Below the pieces are notes generated by a model. It did no database searches. It was not told the origin of the DNA and saw nothing but the letters and a program-made list of their open reading frames with translations. From Saururus chinensis (Eukaryota; Streptophyta; Magnoliopsida; Piperales; Saururaceae), in contig CP141140.1 in assembly GCA_035235625.1 (NCBI GenBank), positions 52,571,351 through 52,635,350 on the forward strand: a DNA stretch of 64,000 bases, written 5' to 3'. Both the position numbers and the translations under genes were made by a program. Shown piece after piece: positions 23,046 to 35,010 of this stretch; within the stretch, counting starts at the first letter, position 1; each line of letters opens with the position of its first letter.

Positions 23046-23789
23046 CTGTATGTTCTAATTTGTTTATTTGGTCCTGTCTATTCTAATACGTTTGATCTGA
23101 TCCTAAAACTTTATATGTTAATAATCAAATTCTATTATTTGATCTCGAATTATCAAATTTTAATTATGTGATCTATAGGATGATTAATTCCAAAAAATTT
23201 TAGATTGATCTGTCTACTCTGCTCTGATTTATATACTCTGATTCAATCAAATGGATTTAGCCAATTTTCAAAGTCCATAATTGGATTCTGTATGATATGA
23301 TTTATCCGAATTTGAATTAATCAAATTTTGTTTAAAATGTTTATCTAATCATAAATTATCAAATTGTGTATCCTAAAGGTTTGAAATTGTGTCTATAGAT
23401 TTCCTTAACCCTACTTTGCTATATTGTGTTTTGATTCCGAATAATGAACTATCTGCTGTTAAAGTCATAATCAGATTTGTGTTTTATCTAAATATAAACT
23501 ATCAAATTATGTTTATGAAGGTTCTATCTAATCTATAATTATCATATTTTACTTATGTATATGAAATCCAAATTTTTATCGAATTATGAATGTTTAATTC
23601 GATTATAAATTATCGGGTTTCATTTTGCATTAATTGATTATCACTTATTAAATGGTGCTTTTGAATGTTGTTTCCGATTGTAAATCAATTGGATTCATAA
23701 TTGTAATTGCTATCCGATTAACTATCGAATTGTATTCAAATTTTGTTGTGTTTTAGTTTTTGAGAGAATTGTGAGGACGCAATTCGTTT

Positions 23790-23800
23790 AAGGTGGAGAA
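23790..23800 (+). other. Polypurine tract of the family-A element
   Basis: AAGGTGGAGAA lies immediately before the 3' LTR (TGTGACACCCCG at 23801). A purine run at this place primes plus-strand synthesis in LTR retrotransposons. Confidence 0.8.
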
Positions 23801-24731
23801 TGTGACACCCCGTGTTCTGATTACGCCTAAACTGATAGGTTAGGGGTAATTACATAATTGTATATTAATCTTTAATGGTTTTCAAGGGATGTAATCTCCG
23901 TATATAAATAGAGCTCGAAGTAACAAGCATAACAAATCAAAGAACACATGAAATGGAGGTGAGGAACGAAAGTTACGACCTTGGGAAGCATGCCACATGG
24001 GTGGGGCCCACTTAAAAAGTACAAGAAAAGCTATCCAAGTGGGGTCTAGTTTCAAAGGACACATCGATACAAGCCTAACGGTACCAAGAACGCACAATTC
24101 CGACTTTGGGATAAGAAGTTATCATGTTTTGAAGTTGGAATTTTGTTTAAATGAAATAAAAAAATTGAGAAAAAGAAAAAATAGTTGGCATCATCGATGA
24201 CACCAGCTACTTGAGCCGCACCATGCTGAGCAGCCACACAAGCCATGGCTTGTGAGCCATGCAGGGTTACGTAAGCGAGATGATTCATAGAAATTGGACT
24301 GTGTAAGCCATGACTTGTTTTTTTTTACCGTTTAACCTGCTACGCCTTCCGAGGGAGTTTCCATAGTCGTTCTATGCCCGTTTTCTTTCGTTCAAAAGGC
24401 ATTCTTACCTAATTCGAGGGTGTTCTACACAATGAAAGTGTCCATTCCTCAAGTTTGTAAACCTAGAAGGAAGAAATGCCCCGGGGCAAGAGGAGACTCT
24501 GCTCGTCGCCCTTGCGCTCTGAAGAGAGAAAAGTGGCCTGGTGTAAGAGGAGGCTTTGTCCATCATCGTCAGGCCACAATGAGGGAAGTGATCCTGATTA
24601 GGGGTGACTCCATCCTCCACAGAAGGGCCACATAGTGTGAGGTACATCCCCGGGTTAAGGGGAGGTTCTATCCACTATCTACAAGCATAGAAAGGGAAAA
24701 GAGTCTTCGGGTAAAGGCAAGGTCTATCCGT

Positions 24732-25859
24732 TCGTGGAAATTGGACTATGTCCACCTCTGTGGCATGATTGTATTTCTCTCCATGATGGAGACATTCATC
24801 ATTTGTTGATGATGCATGTGGTTTAGATAATATTATGCCCAGGTTACACAGGTTGTGTAGGGATAATTGAGATTATGTAACATATGTGAATATGATTTAT
24901 TATGCATGATTTAGTATCGTGCAATTGTGACTCTTATCGTGCAGGGAGAATGGTCTATGGATGAATGAAATGAATATGCATTATGTGATTTTGTGTTGGA
25001 GACATGTGTTATGCATGTTGGATGTTTTGAAGGAGAATGGTTTATTATGCATGATCTGAATGTGTGTTAGAGATACTATTCATGCAGGTTATATACGATG
25101 TTTATGAATGATGTGATTGCTGAAAATCACTTATTATGTAGGATGGATGTTATGTCATAATGTGATTATTCATGCTATGATTAGTATGTATGAAATACTT
25201 GTATGCAGGATAATTGCCTATGGGTAAATAGGGATATGATAAGGAAATCAATCAAAAATGAGGATATTATGTGAAATATCGATTTGAATTAACATGTTGA
25301 TGTGCCATAGTCATTTTCTTATCAACGTTACCTTCTTTCAAACCTTAATGAGTTTTACTCACCCCTCTTTATGTATTTTGTTTTAGGGCTGCATGGCGGG
25401 ACATGCAGTTAATCAAGATTCCCTATATGAGGGACGATCAGGATATGCGTGGGATTAGACATAGATGCCTCGGGATGCTATTTTGTCTTCTGATTTATGC
25501 TGTTGTGATCATTGAACACTTTGTATGGATGATTATGTTTCAGACTCGTGTATATCTAATGCTTTTAAACTTGTCTAAGATCTTCTGATTACGAGCCATA
25601 TGTCGGCTTAGGATGTTATGTATGTGGGTTGAGAGTGAGGATTCAGTTCAGAATTATTATCCTCTTTTATTTTACCTTATTTCTTTGGCTTAAAGGACTA
25701 AAGGTGTGTGACTCCGTGTATGTGTTAAATACCAGATTAAGGGGTTAAAGTCTTCTATAATGTAATTTAGTCGCCTCCGTGTGCTTAGACTGGCCCTTAG
25801 ATCGAGTTCGGGTCGAACAAGTGTCGGGGCTTGACATTTACTGTTTCCTAAGCTAAGAA
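24732..25859 (+). mobile_element. Truncated family-C LTR fragment inside the 3' LTR
   Basis: The stretch from TCGTGGAAATTGGACTATG to CGGGGCTTGACA is the reverse complement of about 6918-5822, in plus orientation here. It holds the LTR 3' part only (about 1.1 kb), including the conserved hairpin at 25349 and GGGCTGCATGGCGGGACATG near 25386. About 22 bp beyond the LTR end (TTTACTGTTTCCTAAGCTAA) are of unknown origin. The 5' LTR shows the empty site near 18120. Confidence 0.85.
25349..25361 (+). other. Conserved LTR hairpin, copy 3
   Basis: TGAGT-TTT-ACTCA followed by CCCCTCTTT, 475 nt before the LTR end at 25836. It is the reverse complement of the copy at 6287-6299. Confidence 0.7.
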
Positions 25860-26913
25860 CGCGTTGTGAGAAAAGTATCTCTGGGTAGGAAAAGTTTTAT
25901 TTGTTGCCTACGGGCGCGAGAAATGTGAAGTGTCTCGAGTCAAAGGGAGGCTATGCTTGTCGCCTTCAGGCCACATTGAAATGTCCCAATTTAAAGGGAG
26001 TGTTTGTTCCCTGCCTTCAAATGTAATGAGAAAGATATTTTGGAGCTAGAGGAGGTTCTGGTTGCCATCTCTGGACCTGAAAAGGAAGACACTTTGAAGA
26101 ACAAGCAACTTTGAATGCCGCAACTTCTGAAACTAAAAGGAGAGTAAGCATTCCAAACTTTTTGATTTAATTCAATTTATATGCATGTATATCTTAATTA
26201 ATAATATATATATATTAAGATATAAGATTTGCTATGATCTAGTAGATTCTGATACATTCTCATATGATTTTATATGATATGTTCTGATCTGATTTGCTCT
26301 GGAATATTCTGTTAAATCTAGTATGCTCTGATTTGATTTGATATAGTATGGTAGAATGAAATTTGTTGGATGTAATCTAGCATGACCCAATTAGTTACGT
26401 TATGTGTTTTGCTCTGCTCTGTGAAAGAGTGGCACGTGTAATTTTGATAGGATTCTGCTCACTTCTATGATAGAGTGAGATCTGTGTTGATTCATGAGCT
26501 TTCGTTCTACTCCGATGTTTTATGAGATTTCTGTCTGATTCCGAATGATTTATTCGGATATAAAAGTATATGTGTATATGATTTTCTAATGCATTATGCA
26601 TGTACTAGCCAATAGGTAGAACTATGTTCGGATCTGGTCATATTGGAATAACGTCAGATTTGGTATCCAATACATATGTAGCCAACCAATGGTACAATAA
26701 CGTTGACTCGATTTAGATTAGTTATAAAATTAGGTTTGTTCTTATTGGTGCATAATAGAACATTAAAGCTCCGTAGTTGTGGAAGAACGTTATGACTCTC
26801 ACACACAGAGTCCACTGCTCCTGGGTGGTCTCGGTTTTAATTTTGTTGTTTATTTATATAAACTCCAATTTAGTTTTCCGGTCTGGGTAGGTTTTCTGGG
26901 TCGAGGTGTTACA

Positions 26914-27671
26914 CTTAGGGCCACCACTGCTCCACTTCTTGTGTGTCATCGTGCAGTCTTTTGTGAGCAAACAACCAAAAGAGTAGGCAGCCCAAAAAAA
27001 GACCATCTAGAAATATTCATCAAACCTTTAAATTCATCTTTACTCAACACAAAGAGTCTGTACTACTACATATTTATAGCATCAAACTTTCACCAAATAG
27101 AAGTCCTAAACTAGGAAATGAAATCAGCTTAGATACTAACTTTGATTAACATAATTTTTTAAGGAATCTAACTCAAGTAGGACTCTAATTGAGAACCCTT
27201 AAACTAGTAGGGAAGATGTTTGATGAGTGGCCCACCAATAGCCAGCTCATGGGTTATAACACTCCACCTTTGTTTTTCGTGGTCTTCGATTCTTGTGGTT
27301 GAGCTGAAAATATATACTATGATCAAGTTGAATGAACGACTTCACTAGGGCTCACCATTTCTTCTGTGATACAGTGCAAGCTTTGGGGGTGTACAACCAA
27401 AAGAAGAAGAGAGCTGATAGAAAATCTCACATATATACATCAAAACCTGCATAGGCCACTTAAAATTTCTTAAATCTTTTGTCATATGTGATGCATGTCA
27501 AGTCCATAGGGTCACTAAGACACCTCCTTGATATTTATCCCTTTGAGTATGATGAATGCCTTTTTCACTAGTACTCTCCAATCAAAGCCCTCTTTGATTG
27601 TGTCATTGAAATCTCTTCAAAGTCCCATAATGAATCAGCCTACTCAGCAACTTGGTGTTGTGTTTGTGATG
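26914..27671. other. Unclassified diverged repeat: copy 1 right part, then copy 2
   Basis: 26914-27226 continues the sequence at 16946-17038. A second, diverged copy begins near 27227 (GTGGCCCACCAATAGCCAGC). Both copies contain a GTGCAGTCTTTTGTGAGCAA-like stretch followed by ACAACCAAAAG. The pair could be the two ends of an unrecognised element. No gene was seen. Confidence 0.45.
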
Positions 27672-27677
27672 TGTCTA

Positions 27678-29886
27678 TGTAACGACCCGTCTTCCAATTA
27701 TGCTTAACTCGGGGGGGTTAAGGATAATTTGATATTAGGATTATGGGGTTTCATTAGGTGAAATCCCTGTATCTGGGTAGAGCTCGAAGTAACGAACACA
27801 ACGCACCCAAGAACACTCAAAACGGAGGTCGGGAACAAAAGTTACGACCTCGGGAAGTGTGCCATATGGGCGGGACCCACTTTCAAAGTTCAAGATAAGA
27901 TACCCATGTGGGGTCTAGTTTTGAAGGGCTCATCAATACGAGTCCATCGGTACCAAGATCGTGCAATTCCGACTTGGGATAAAAAGTTATCGCATTTTGA
28001 AGTTGGAATTGTATTTTAAAGAAATAATAATAAAATATTCAGAAAAAGACAAAAAAGATGATGTCATCCAGCCGAGTCAAGCCGAGCTGCGTCAGAGCCG
28101 AGCCACGGAGCCGCGGGTCACGCGGCGCCGCGCAATCGCGGCCGTCCGCGCAACGTGGGTCCCGTGCGATCGCGCAGTAGACCACGCGACGCGCGCGGGA
28201 CGCGTGGCAAATGCGCGCGTCGCGCGTCAGACACGTGGTACGGCAGCGCTCGCCGCGCGCGTCATGCTCGCCGACCTCTTTTTCGGTCCAGTCTTTGTGT
28301 GACATGTGGCATGCGTCTGTGCGCATGTATTCCATTTCTTCCGTCCGCTCGCATGCCAATCTCTTATAAATAGTTCATTCCGATCAGTTTTCAGGGGGAC
28401 TTTCTGGAGTCATTCTACGTCCATTTTCTTCCGTTCAAAATGCGTTCCTAGCTAAATCGAGGGTGCTCTACGCAATGGAAGCGTCAATTCTTCGAGTTAG
28501 CCACTCTATATAGGAGAAACTTCTGGAGCTAAGGGGAGGTTATGTCCGCCGCCTACGGGAGCGACAAGGGTAAAATATCTCCGGGTAAGGAGAAATTCTC
28601 CCACGTTTTCTCATTTTCCGTTCTTCGTTTCTTATTCATTTTAAGTCCGATTAGAGTCATTCAAGAGGCCTTCCTAGCTAATTCGAGGGTGAGCAATGCA
28701 ATGGAAGCATCCACTCCTCGAATTATCAATGTTAGGTGAGAGAAACATCCCAAGGGTAAGGGGAGGTTCTGCCCGTTGCCTATGGGCACAGGAAGGGAAA
28801 AGTGTCTTCGGACAAGGGGAGGTTCTGTCTGCTGCCTACGGGCGTTGTGAGGGTAAAGTGTCTCCGGGTAAGGGGAGGTTCTGCCCGTTGCCTACAGGCA
28901 CGGGAAGGGAAAAGTGTCTTCGGACAAGGGGAGGTTCTGTCCGCTGCCTACGGGCGTTGTGAGGGTAAAGTGTCTCGGGGTAAGGGGAGGTTCTGCCCAT
29001 TGCCTACGGGCACGGGAAGGGAAAAGTGTCTTCGGACAAGGGGAGGTTCTGTCCGCTGCCTACGGGCACTGTGAAGGTAAAGTATTCCAAAGTTATAGAA
29101 GGTTCTGGCCGCAGTCTCCGGATCAGAAAGAGCAGACGCTCTAAGGAAACGAGCAACTCCGAACATCGCCACTTCCGGAATTGGGGGGGAGTATGCTTTC
29201 TTGACCTTCTAGTTTAATATGCTTTATATGACTGCACATCTTGATTTATTCTATTGTAATCTAAAATGCTCTCTGCTATGACGTGACATACTCTGATCTG
29301 ATATGACCAGTATGGTCGGATAAAATATGATATGATCTGATATGATCCAATAGGTTCAGTAGTGTGTTCTGCTCCGCTCTATGATAGAGTGGGATGTGTG
29401 TTTTGTTAGTATTCTTCTCATCTACGTGAGATGTGTGTTTTCTGATTTATTGGCTTTCATTTAACTCTGATGAGTAATAAGATTTCCGTTGGATTCCGAA
29501 TGAATCATTTAGATATAACGTATACGTATTTTATCGTATATGATTTTCTGATGTCTGGTAAATGTATTAGCCATTAGGCAGAACTACGTTCGGATCCGAT
29601 CGTATTGGAATAATGTCAGAGATGGTATCCAATATGTACGTAGGCAACCAATGATAAAATAATGTTGGCCCGATCCAAATTAGTTATAAAATTAGGCTTG
29701 TTCTGATCTACGCACAATGAAACATTAAAGCTCCGCAGTGCGCAGATGAACGTTATGACTCTCACACTCAGAGTCTGCAGCTCCTGGTCAATCGGTTTTA
29801 ATTTTTCCGCTTATTTTATACACTCCGATTGTATTTTCCGATCTAACCCCCGGTCCGGGCCGGGTGATTCGGGTCGGGGTGTTACA
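27678..29886 (+). mobile_element. Family-A solo LTR (2,209 bp) with exact duplication
   Basis: It starts TGTAACGACCCGTC and ends GGGGTGTTACA, flanked by GTCTA on both sides (27673-27677 and 29887-29891). A TATA box lies at 28365-28372. GC-rich sequence at 28070-28290 precedes it. It carries the cleanest 56-bp array of the window. It inserted next to or into the copia LTR at 29892-30747. Confidence 0.93.
28769..29105 (+). repeat. 56-bp hairpin array with 112-bp higher-order unit
   Basis: Units begin at 28769, 28825, 28881, 28937, 28993 and 29049, exactly 56 bp apart. Two subtypes alternate: one with TGCCCGTTGCCTACGGGCA, the other with TGTCCGCTGCCTACGGGC and GTGAGGGTAAAG. The alternation makes a 112-bp dimer, so the array grew by dimer duplication. 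The three shifted open frames starting at 28696, 28802 and 28914 are products of it. Confidence 0.92.
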
Positions 29887-29891
29887 GTCTA

Positions 29892-30747
29892 ACACTCAAC
29901 TTTACTTTATAAAGTGTTTATGAAATAAAACACTCACCTCTAATGATTTTTTTTCGAGTGTGCGAGGTGAATTAGGGAAGAACTTAAAGGCTTAAAACTT
30001 ACTTGTCTCTCTCTGAAATTTTGCTTCTCCTCTCTCCAATTTATCACAATAAAGCCTTTAAATAGTTTATCAAGTTGGATAGGGTTTCAGTCTCCTAGTT
30101 GGAAAAAAACTTATTCTAGATTGACTTAAATTAGGCAGCTAGTCACATATCAATGGATCATTCTACAATGTAATTAATCATTCTCTGTTTTGTTCAAATT
30201 CAAACACTTAATCGATCCTTTATCCCAAATGATCTATTGATAAAGTTACTAGAATTCATCTTGTAAGTACCGATTAATCCATTAAACCAATGATTGATCA
30301 TGTAGGTTAATGTAATCAACGAATTAGACAACTAATCAATCTTTTTCTCACAATGGACGATTGATAGGTCAATTGTCAAAAATCCCAAAAGAATATTTGA
30401 CATCGATTGATCTATTCTCAGTGACGATCAATTGCTTTTGAACATGATTTGCAATTTTTGTATTATGTTGCCTAAAACTTTAAAAAAACTTTCTAAAGGT
30501 TTTCTACAATAAATCTATGCTTGTGTATGTGAGTGGAACATTTACCTTTGATGCATATCACTCTGTTAATTCTTCCATCTTAGAAATCAAAACTTGTCTG
30601 CTCCTCTTGTTCAAGTCTATCAATTCTAAATTTTATTTTTATCACATCACTAATTTTTATCAGATTCTTAATATATTAAACATATGCTTTTAGACATAGT
30701 TTTGTTCATCGTAATCAAGCCAATTACAAGACATATATGTTCTAACA
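29892..30747 (-). mobile_element. Ty1/copia-type LTR fragment
   Basis: On the minus strand it starts TGTTAGAACATATATGTC at 30747, close to the copia LTR start at 53324 (TGTTAGAACATATGGG). Both continue with TTGTAATT and a GATG..CAAAACTA motif. It includes paired short words such as ATTGATC and GATCAATT between 30170 and 30430. The left end may continue across the solo LTR to 27672. No duplication was found. Confidence 0.6.
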
Positions 30748-32233
30748 ACTGCAGCCCTAGTGTGACAACCCATAAATTTTTTATTTTTATTTATTTAATA
30801 GATTACTAGCCTAAGATAGACATGGAATTGGAGTTTGAAACCTATATGGGTAGTAGACTAAAAGCTAGTTGTAATAGTATGAAGCATTGAGGGAGACATT
30901 GTCTTTCAAATTGGACACTTAGTGCATGATCTCAAGTCATCCCATAGTGAGACAAACTCGTGGTGATTCATACATGATTACATATGACTAAAAAAATATG
31001 CATCATTTTTAATTGTTATTCCTTTCTATAAATTCGTTATGAGCTTGATAATGATTTTACCCTTTTTTCCCTTATAGGGGGTTATTCAATCAAGAATCTA
31101 AAAAACTAGATTTAGATTATAGGATTTCATGATATAATCCAAATTCCTAGATTTGAACGGGTAGATTTAAAACTATTTGGATGCCCAAATCTTGTATTGC
31201 TAGAATCCCTCGATTTGAGCCACCGGATTTCAAAATAATTAACTCCTAAAATAGTTTTATCTACAATTTTCAAATGTGAATAATCCATAATTTATTAGAG
31301 TCTTATAACATCAAACATGTTATTAGTACATAAAATTAAAATATGTATATTATGAAATCAACTTTTTTAGTAAAAAAGTTACATGCAATGATGCGCAAGG
31401 ACCCCAAGTTAATGCAAGACTCAATTTATAAGCCCGTCAACATAAACATTGTATTGTTCCACATTTCTATAGCTATTCTATCCCTCCGTGCACACTACTT
31501 ATCATAATACAATTGTGACTTTCTAGCCTTTCAGCTAAAAGTACCCTCCAATTTCCCACACAAGTACTTGGACCATGTATTAAGTATTATTCCTTAACTT
31601 AACTCTTATAAAAGACGTGTTGCTATACACTATAATATGATCCAATATGTTATGTCACAAACATCTTCAACATTAACTAATATATAAAACTAAAGGTTGT
31701 TGGTTCAAGTTTTAGCTGAATCTCCCGTTGCAACTCAGTTAGGTTTCAATATGAAAGACTTTTGTAGATGTAGGACACTTAAAACCTATTGAAGCCTACA
31801 CAAGTTATAACAACTGGCACAGGTTATATCATGTGCATTTTGATGGCCAAATAAGTAGGTTAAAGATACAATTACAAATTCAAAATCATATGCATCTCAT
31901 CTTGGTTTAAAAACTTTCTTTAGAAATAAAATTAGAATATGACTTCCCCTTAGGTAGGGACTCTTATCATCAGGCAGTGAAGATACATTGTCTTCAATTC
32001 TTAAAAGATTTATTTTTGCAATCTAAACTATGCAAGAGTCGTATCAAAAGGCAAACTTCTTTAAATTTTGGATGGACACTCTAATTACATATTTCCCTAT
32101 AGATTAACAAAGAGTGAGTTGATGCTGGATTTTGCAAGCAGTGCTCAACAACAACTCTATGCCTCAAATTACATTTATTTGAAGATGGTAAAAAAAATAA
32201 TCAACAAATGATCATATGCACATTGTTAGACCA
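30748..32233. other. Unassigned AT-rich intergenic DNA
   Basis: No long open frame, known repeat end or RNA gene was recognised. TGTGACAACCCATAAA near 30761 resembles an LTR start, and GGGGGTTATTCAATCAAG near 31077 resembles a DNA-transposon end, but no matching partner end was found for either. Confidence 0.6.
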
Positions 32234-32241
32234 AGTGTAAC

Positions 32242-33735
32242 TAGGGGTGGAAATGGTCTTCGGTCGACCACGTCCAAGTTTGTGTTCGCACTGTCCGAGA
32301 CCGACTGACTATGACCAAATAGACCGAAAATTTCAATCATGGTCACAATCAAAATAAGCGGTCAACCACGTGACCGTGAGACTGATTGTTGCAAATATTT
32401 TCTTACCTACAAAACAACTCATATCAAAATTATGTAGAATTCACCTCTATTGTAGAAGACAACAGTAGACATGGAGTTCTGCACACTTGCAATACGTACT
32501 CCTCTGTCCCATATTAATAATTTTATTTAATTTTTTAAAATAAATTAATTTAAATTTACTTTAGAAAATTAAAGAGCCAATACAATGGAGCTCTAGCTAA
32601 AAATTTTCAAAACTAAATATAAAAAAACAAAATATAGCTATGAACAGAGGATACATGAAAGACGTCTCCAAGTGGGTACAACTGCAACAACGCCCATAAA
32701 AGCAAGCATTCTGGTGAAATCAATCCAGTGAATTCTTTTTCCAACTCTAGCAATCCTATTTTTTAGGATGTCTATTGACTTGGGATGAAACTAGTCATGG
32801 AATAGTGAAGAAGTGCTGGAGCTATTCTTGGCTTGTGAGTTTTTTGTCCCTTATTACCATAGGAGATTACGTGACCAATATACTCTGATTGCATATTAGA
32901 CCTTAAGAAAGTAAAAAATAGCTGAAATAAATCTATTAATATGGGATGTAGGAATACAAAATATTAAAGAGGTGGGTAACTAAAAAAAGGGGGAGGCAAA
33001 AAATGCATCATTTTCATGTCTTCAGAGAAGCTCGTAGACATAAGATCTGGATCTCCCCGGTAATGCCATTCTGGATTGGGAATTTTGGTTTTGTCCATAC
33101 TTTACCTCTGTATGTAATACTTACTATAGATATTATAAAAAGAAAAAATGATAATTTAGTCAAGCAAAAATGTGAATAGGACGTCTTTATTACATGCAGT
33201 GTTCAAATTCTTCAGTTTGAAGATATTATTGAGATTTATAACCATGCACTAATGTATTTAAAGTTCAAACATAGTTTATTAAGAATATAAAATTAAATAA
33301 TAAATTTTAAAACAAAAAGACTAAGTGAGACAAAAACATCAAGTAACATTACCTCCTGAGTAGGTGGTAAAGAGGATAATTATATATAATATAGGAATAT
33401 TACATTGGACATGGTCTTCAAGAAATTTACTTCATGAAGACAACCAAAAGTAGATCACTTCATTACTTAGGAGAACAAAGTATTCAAAGAAGAAAAGAAA
33501 GACATCATATAAGGTCAAGTAAATTGTGACTCAAACTAAATAAATAATAATTACTTACTTCAGTATAAATTAGTTAAAAGTTAAAAAAAATAAAAATAAA
33601 AATGGACAAACCGTGTATGTGACTGTCTGCCGGACAATCGGTCCCGGTCCCAGTAGTGACACTAAATGGTCATATAAATCGGTCACGGTTGTAGTCAATG
33701 TTTGACCTTGACCAAATGCCCAATTTCCACCCCTA
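32242..33735. mobile_element. Non-autonomous hAT element with exact 8-bp duplication
   Basis: The ends are TAGGGGTGGAAATGG on the left and, on the minus strand, TAGGGGTGGAAATTGG on the right. The flanks are AGTGTAAC at 32234-32241 and 33736-33743, an exact 8-bp duplication as expected for hAT. Subterminal GGTC/GACC words repeat near both ends, as in transposase-binding regions. No transposase frame exists. A Stowaway-like element sits inside. Confidence 0.92.
32497..32951. mobile_element. Stowaway-like miniature element nested in the hAT element
   Basis: The left end reads TACTCCTCTGTCCCATATTA and the right end, on the minus strand, TATTCCTACATCCCATATTA, matching the CTCCCTCCGTCCCATATTAA ends of plant Stowaway elements. 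A TA duplication is consistent. It holds no coding sequence. Length about 455 bp. Confidence 0.78.
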
Positions 33736-33794
33736 AGTGTAACTAGTGAACAAACTTACTACTACTCTCTACTACTACTACTCCCCTACTACTC

Positions 33795-35010
33795 CTCTTT
33801 CTTCAATAGAAGAGCAACGCTCTTGCGCAATGTCACTTATATGAAGCCCTGTATCATACATTATTTCTATCATTCAAGTCTGTCCACAACCACTTCCCGT
33901 CAAAACCATTGGTCACCACCAGCCGTAGCTGCCCGCCGGAACGCGATCTATGTCTCATACAACCCAATATTTGTGAGTCATGAAATGCCAACTTGCCGAT
34001 CCAACCTGCATATTTGACCATCCTAGTCACTTTGTTAACAAAATGGATTCTACTCCAACATCATGGTTTTTAGTTTCACACACACCAATTAATGTGAATT
34101 TTGGATCATACCTGAACCGCATTGACGGCAACAATGTTCGTTTGGCCTCCCGGAAGAGAATTTTCATTGCCAAGTAATGCGAATTGTGGCTTCCTTCCTC
34201 CATTCAGTGATAGATTTTGGTTTTTATACTCACAAAGTATCCTACAAACACACCATTGATATAACCAATTTATACATATTTGATATTATCCTAAAACATA
34301 ATTGGCATATAAGTAGGAATTAAAAAAACATTTGGATAAAGAATTAGGGGAGGTAGAAACCTGATTTTGATTTCTTGAACATTTTTTTCAGATATAGAGT
34401 ACAAGTGAGTGTAGTTCTTCAAGTCAAACCCCTAGTATATATTATAGAATATTAATCATACCAAAACTAAGATACCTCATATGCAATTTATAACTTTTAC
34501 ACTAACCTGCCTCGTGCCGAAGAAGTAAGCACCTTCCGGTTAACATCATCAAATTCTACAAAACCTGGCCACTTGAGCGACTCTGACTCAAAAAGAGCAA
34601 ATACATCATTAGGCTGCCCTTGTCAAATATATCTGCATAGTACAAGAGGGAAAATCCACTTAAAAGTATATGAAATAACAATAATGCGAAAAAAGATATG
34701 TTTGACGCACTCAATCCTAGTGGTTCTGCATTTTGAAACTATGATTAATGAGTGATTGTTTTTACTATAAAGCATACTCCTGATCACTTCGTGGCTTACA
34801 TTCAAGAAGCATATCCTCTGGTTTGCTTCTGCAAGACCGGAACTGCGTAAAAACAAAAACAAAAACTTGCTTGTGCATGACTGGTATGTCTCTTCATCAC
34901 TTGAGTAGCTCCCTTCTTAGCCATTGTCATAAAAGCCCTGCTGCTGAGCACAAAACCAGTCTCATTGATTTCAATATGAAGAAGAAGAGAAGTCTTAAAA
35001 ATCAAATTGC
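33795..35010 (-). pseudogene. Expansin-like A pseudogene (5' part missing)
   Basis: Expansin-like A proteins are secreted cell-wall proteins related to expansins. On the minus strand four pieces follow family order. At about 34970-34880: ETGFVLSSRAFMTMAKKG, matching the DFVLSSRAFxAMAQKG region. At about 34845-34780: a decayed FRSCRSKPEDMLLE stretch. At about 34205-34112: PGGQTNIVAVNAVQ, ending at a good donor (CAG/GTATG). From 34005 to 33795, after an acceptor TGCAG: VGSASWHFMTHKYWVV, then DRVPAGSYGWW, GKWLWTDLN and TGLHISDIAQERCSS, the conserved C-terminus. In-frame stops follow YWVV and GWW, and frameshifts are present. The signal peptide and the N-terminal half of the first domain were not found. 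It is dead; the splice sites show it derives from a genomic copy, not from reverse-transcribed mRNA. Confidence 0.85.

Larger units (their letters stand above)
20306..23789 (+). mobile_element. Non-coding internal region of the family-A element
   Basis: No reading frame longer than about 80 codons and no gag or pol motif was found in 3.5 kb. Instead the region is built from decayed repeats. From 20400 to 21450, phrases like GTTGCATTGGATTTAATACA and AAACTCCGATTTTGAATTCT recur about every 60-130 bp. From 21510 there is a four-unit array, and a 135-bp unit is present twice (22405 and 22911). The last stretch near 23640-23800 ends GAGGACGCAATTCGTTTAAG before the 3' LTR, which resembles the 3' end of gypsy internal domains. 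Confidence 0.8.
17039..26913 (+). mobile_element. Non-coding LTR retrotransposon, family A (large derivative type)
   Basis: Two LTRs (17039-20291 and 23801-26913) enclose a 3.5-kb internal region with no long reading frame. The flanks are CTTAT (17034-17038) and CTTAG (26914-26918), a duplication with one mismatch, which suggests age. A primer binding site follows the 5' LTR and a purine tract precedes the 3' LTR, so it could once have been copied by proteins of another element. The LTR sizes are inflated by a hAT element in the 5' copy and an inverted LTR fragment in the 3' copy; without these both are about 2.0-2.2 kb, like the solo copies. Confidence 0.9.
23801..26913 (+). mobile_element. 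3' LTR of the family-A element
   Basis: It starts TGTGACACCCCGTGTTCTGA and ends GGTGTTACA. It is interrupted at 24732-25859 by an inverted family-C LTR fragment. Alignment with the 5' LTR resumes at GCGTTGTGAGAAAAGTATCT (25861). Confidence 0.88.

Noticed and set aside
30761-30780. Possible LTR start TGTGACAACCC
   Set aside because: No matching end or target duplication was found within the unassigned region.
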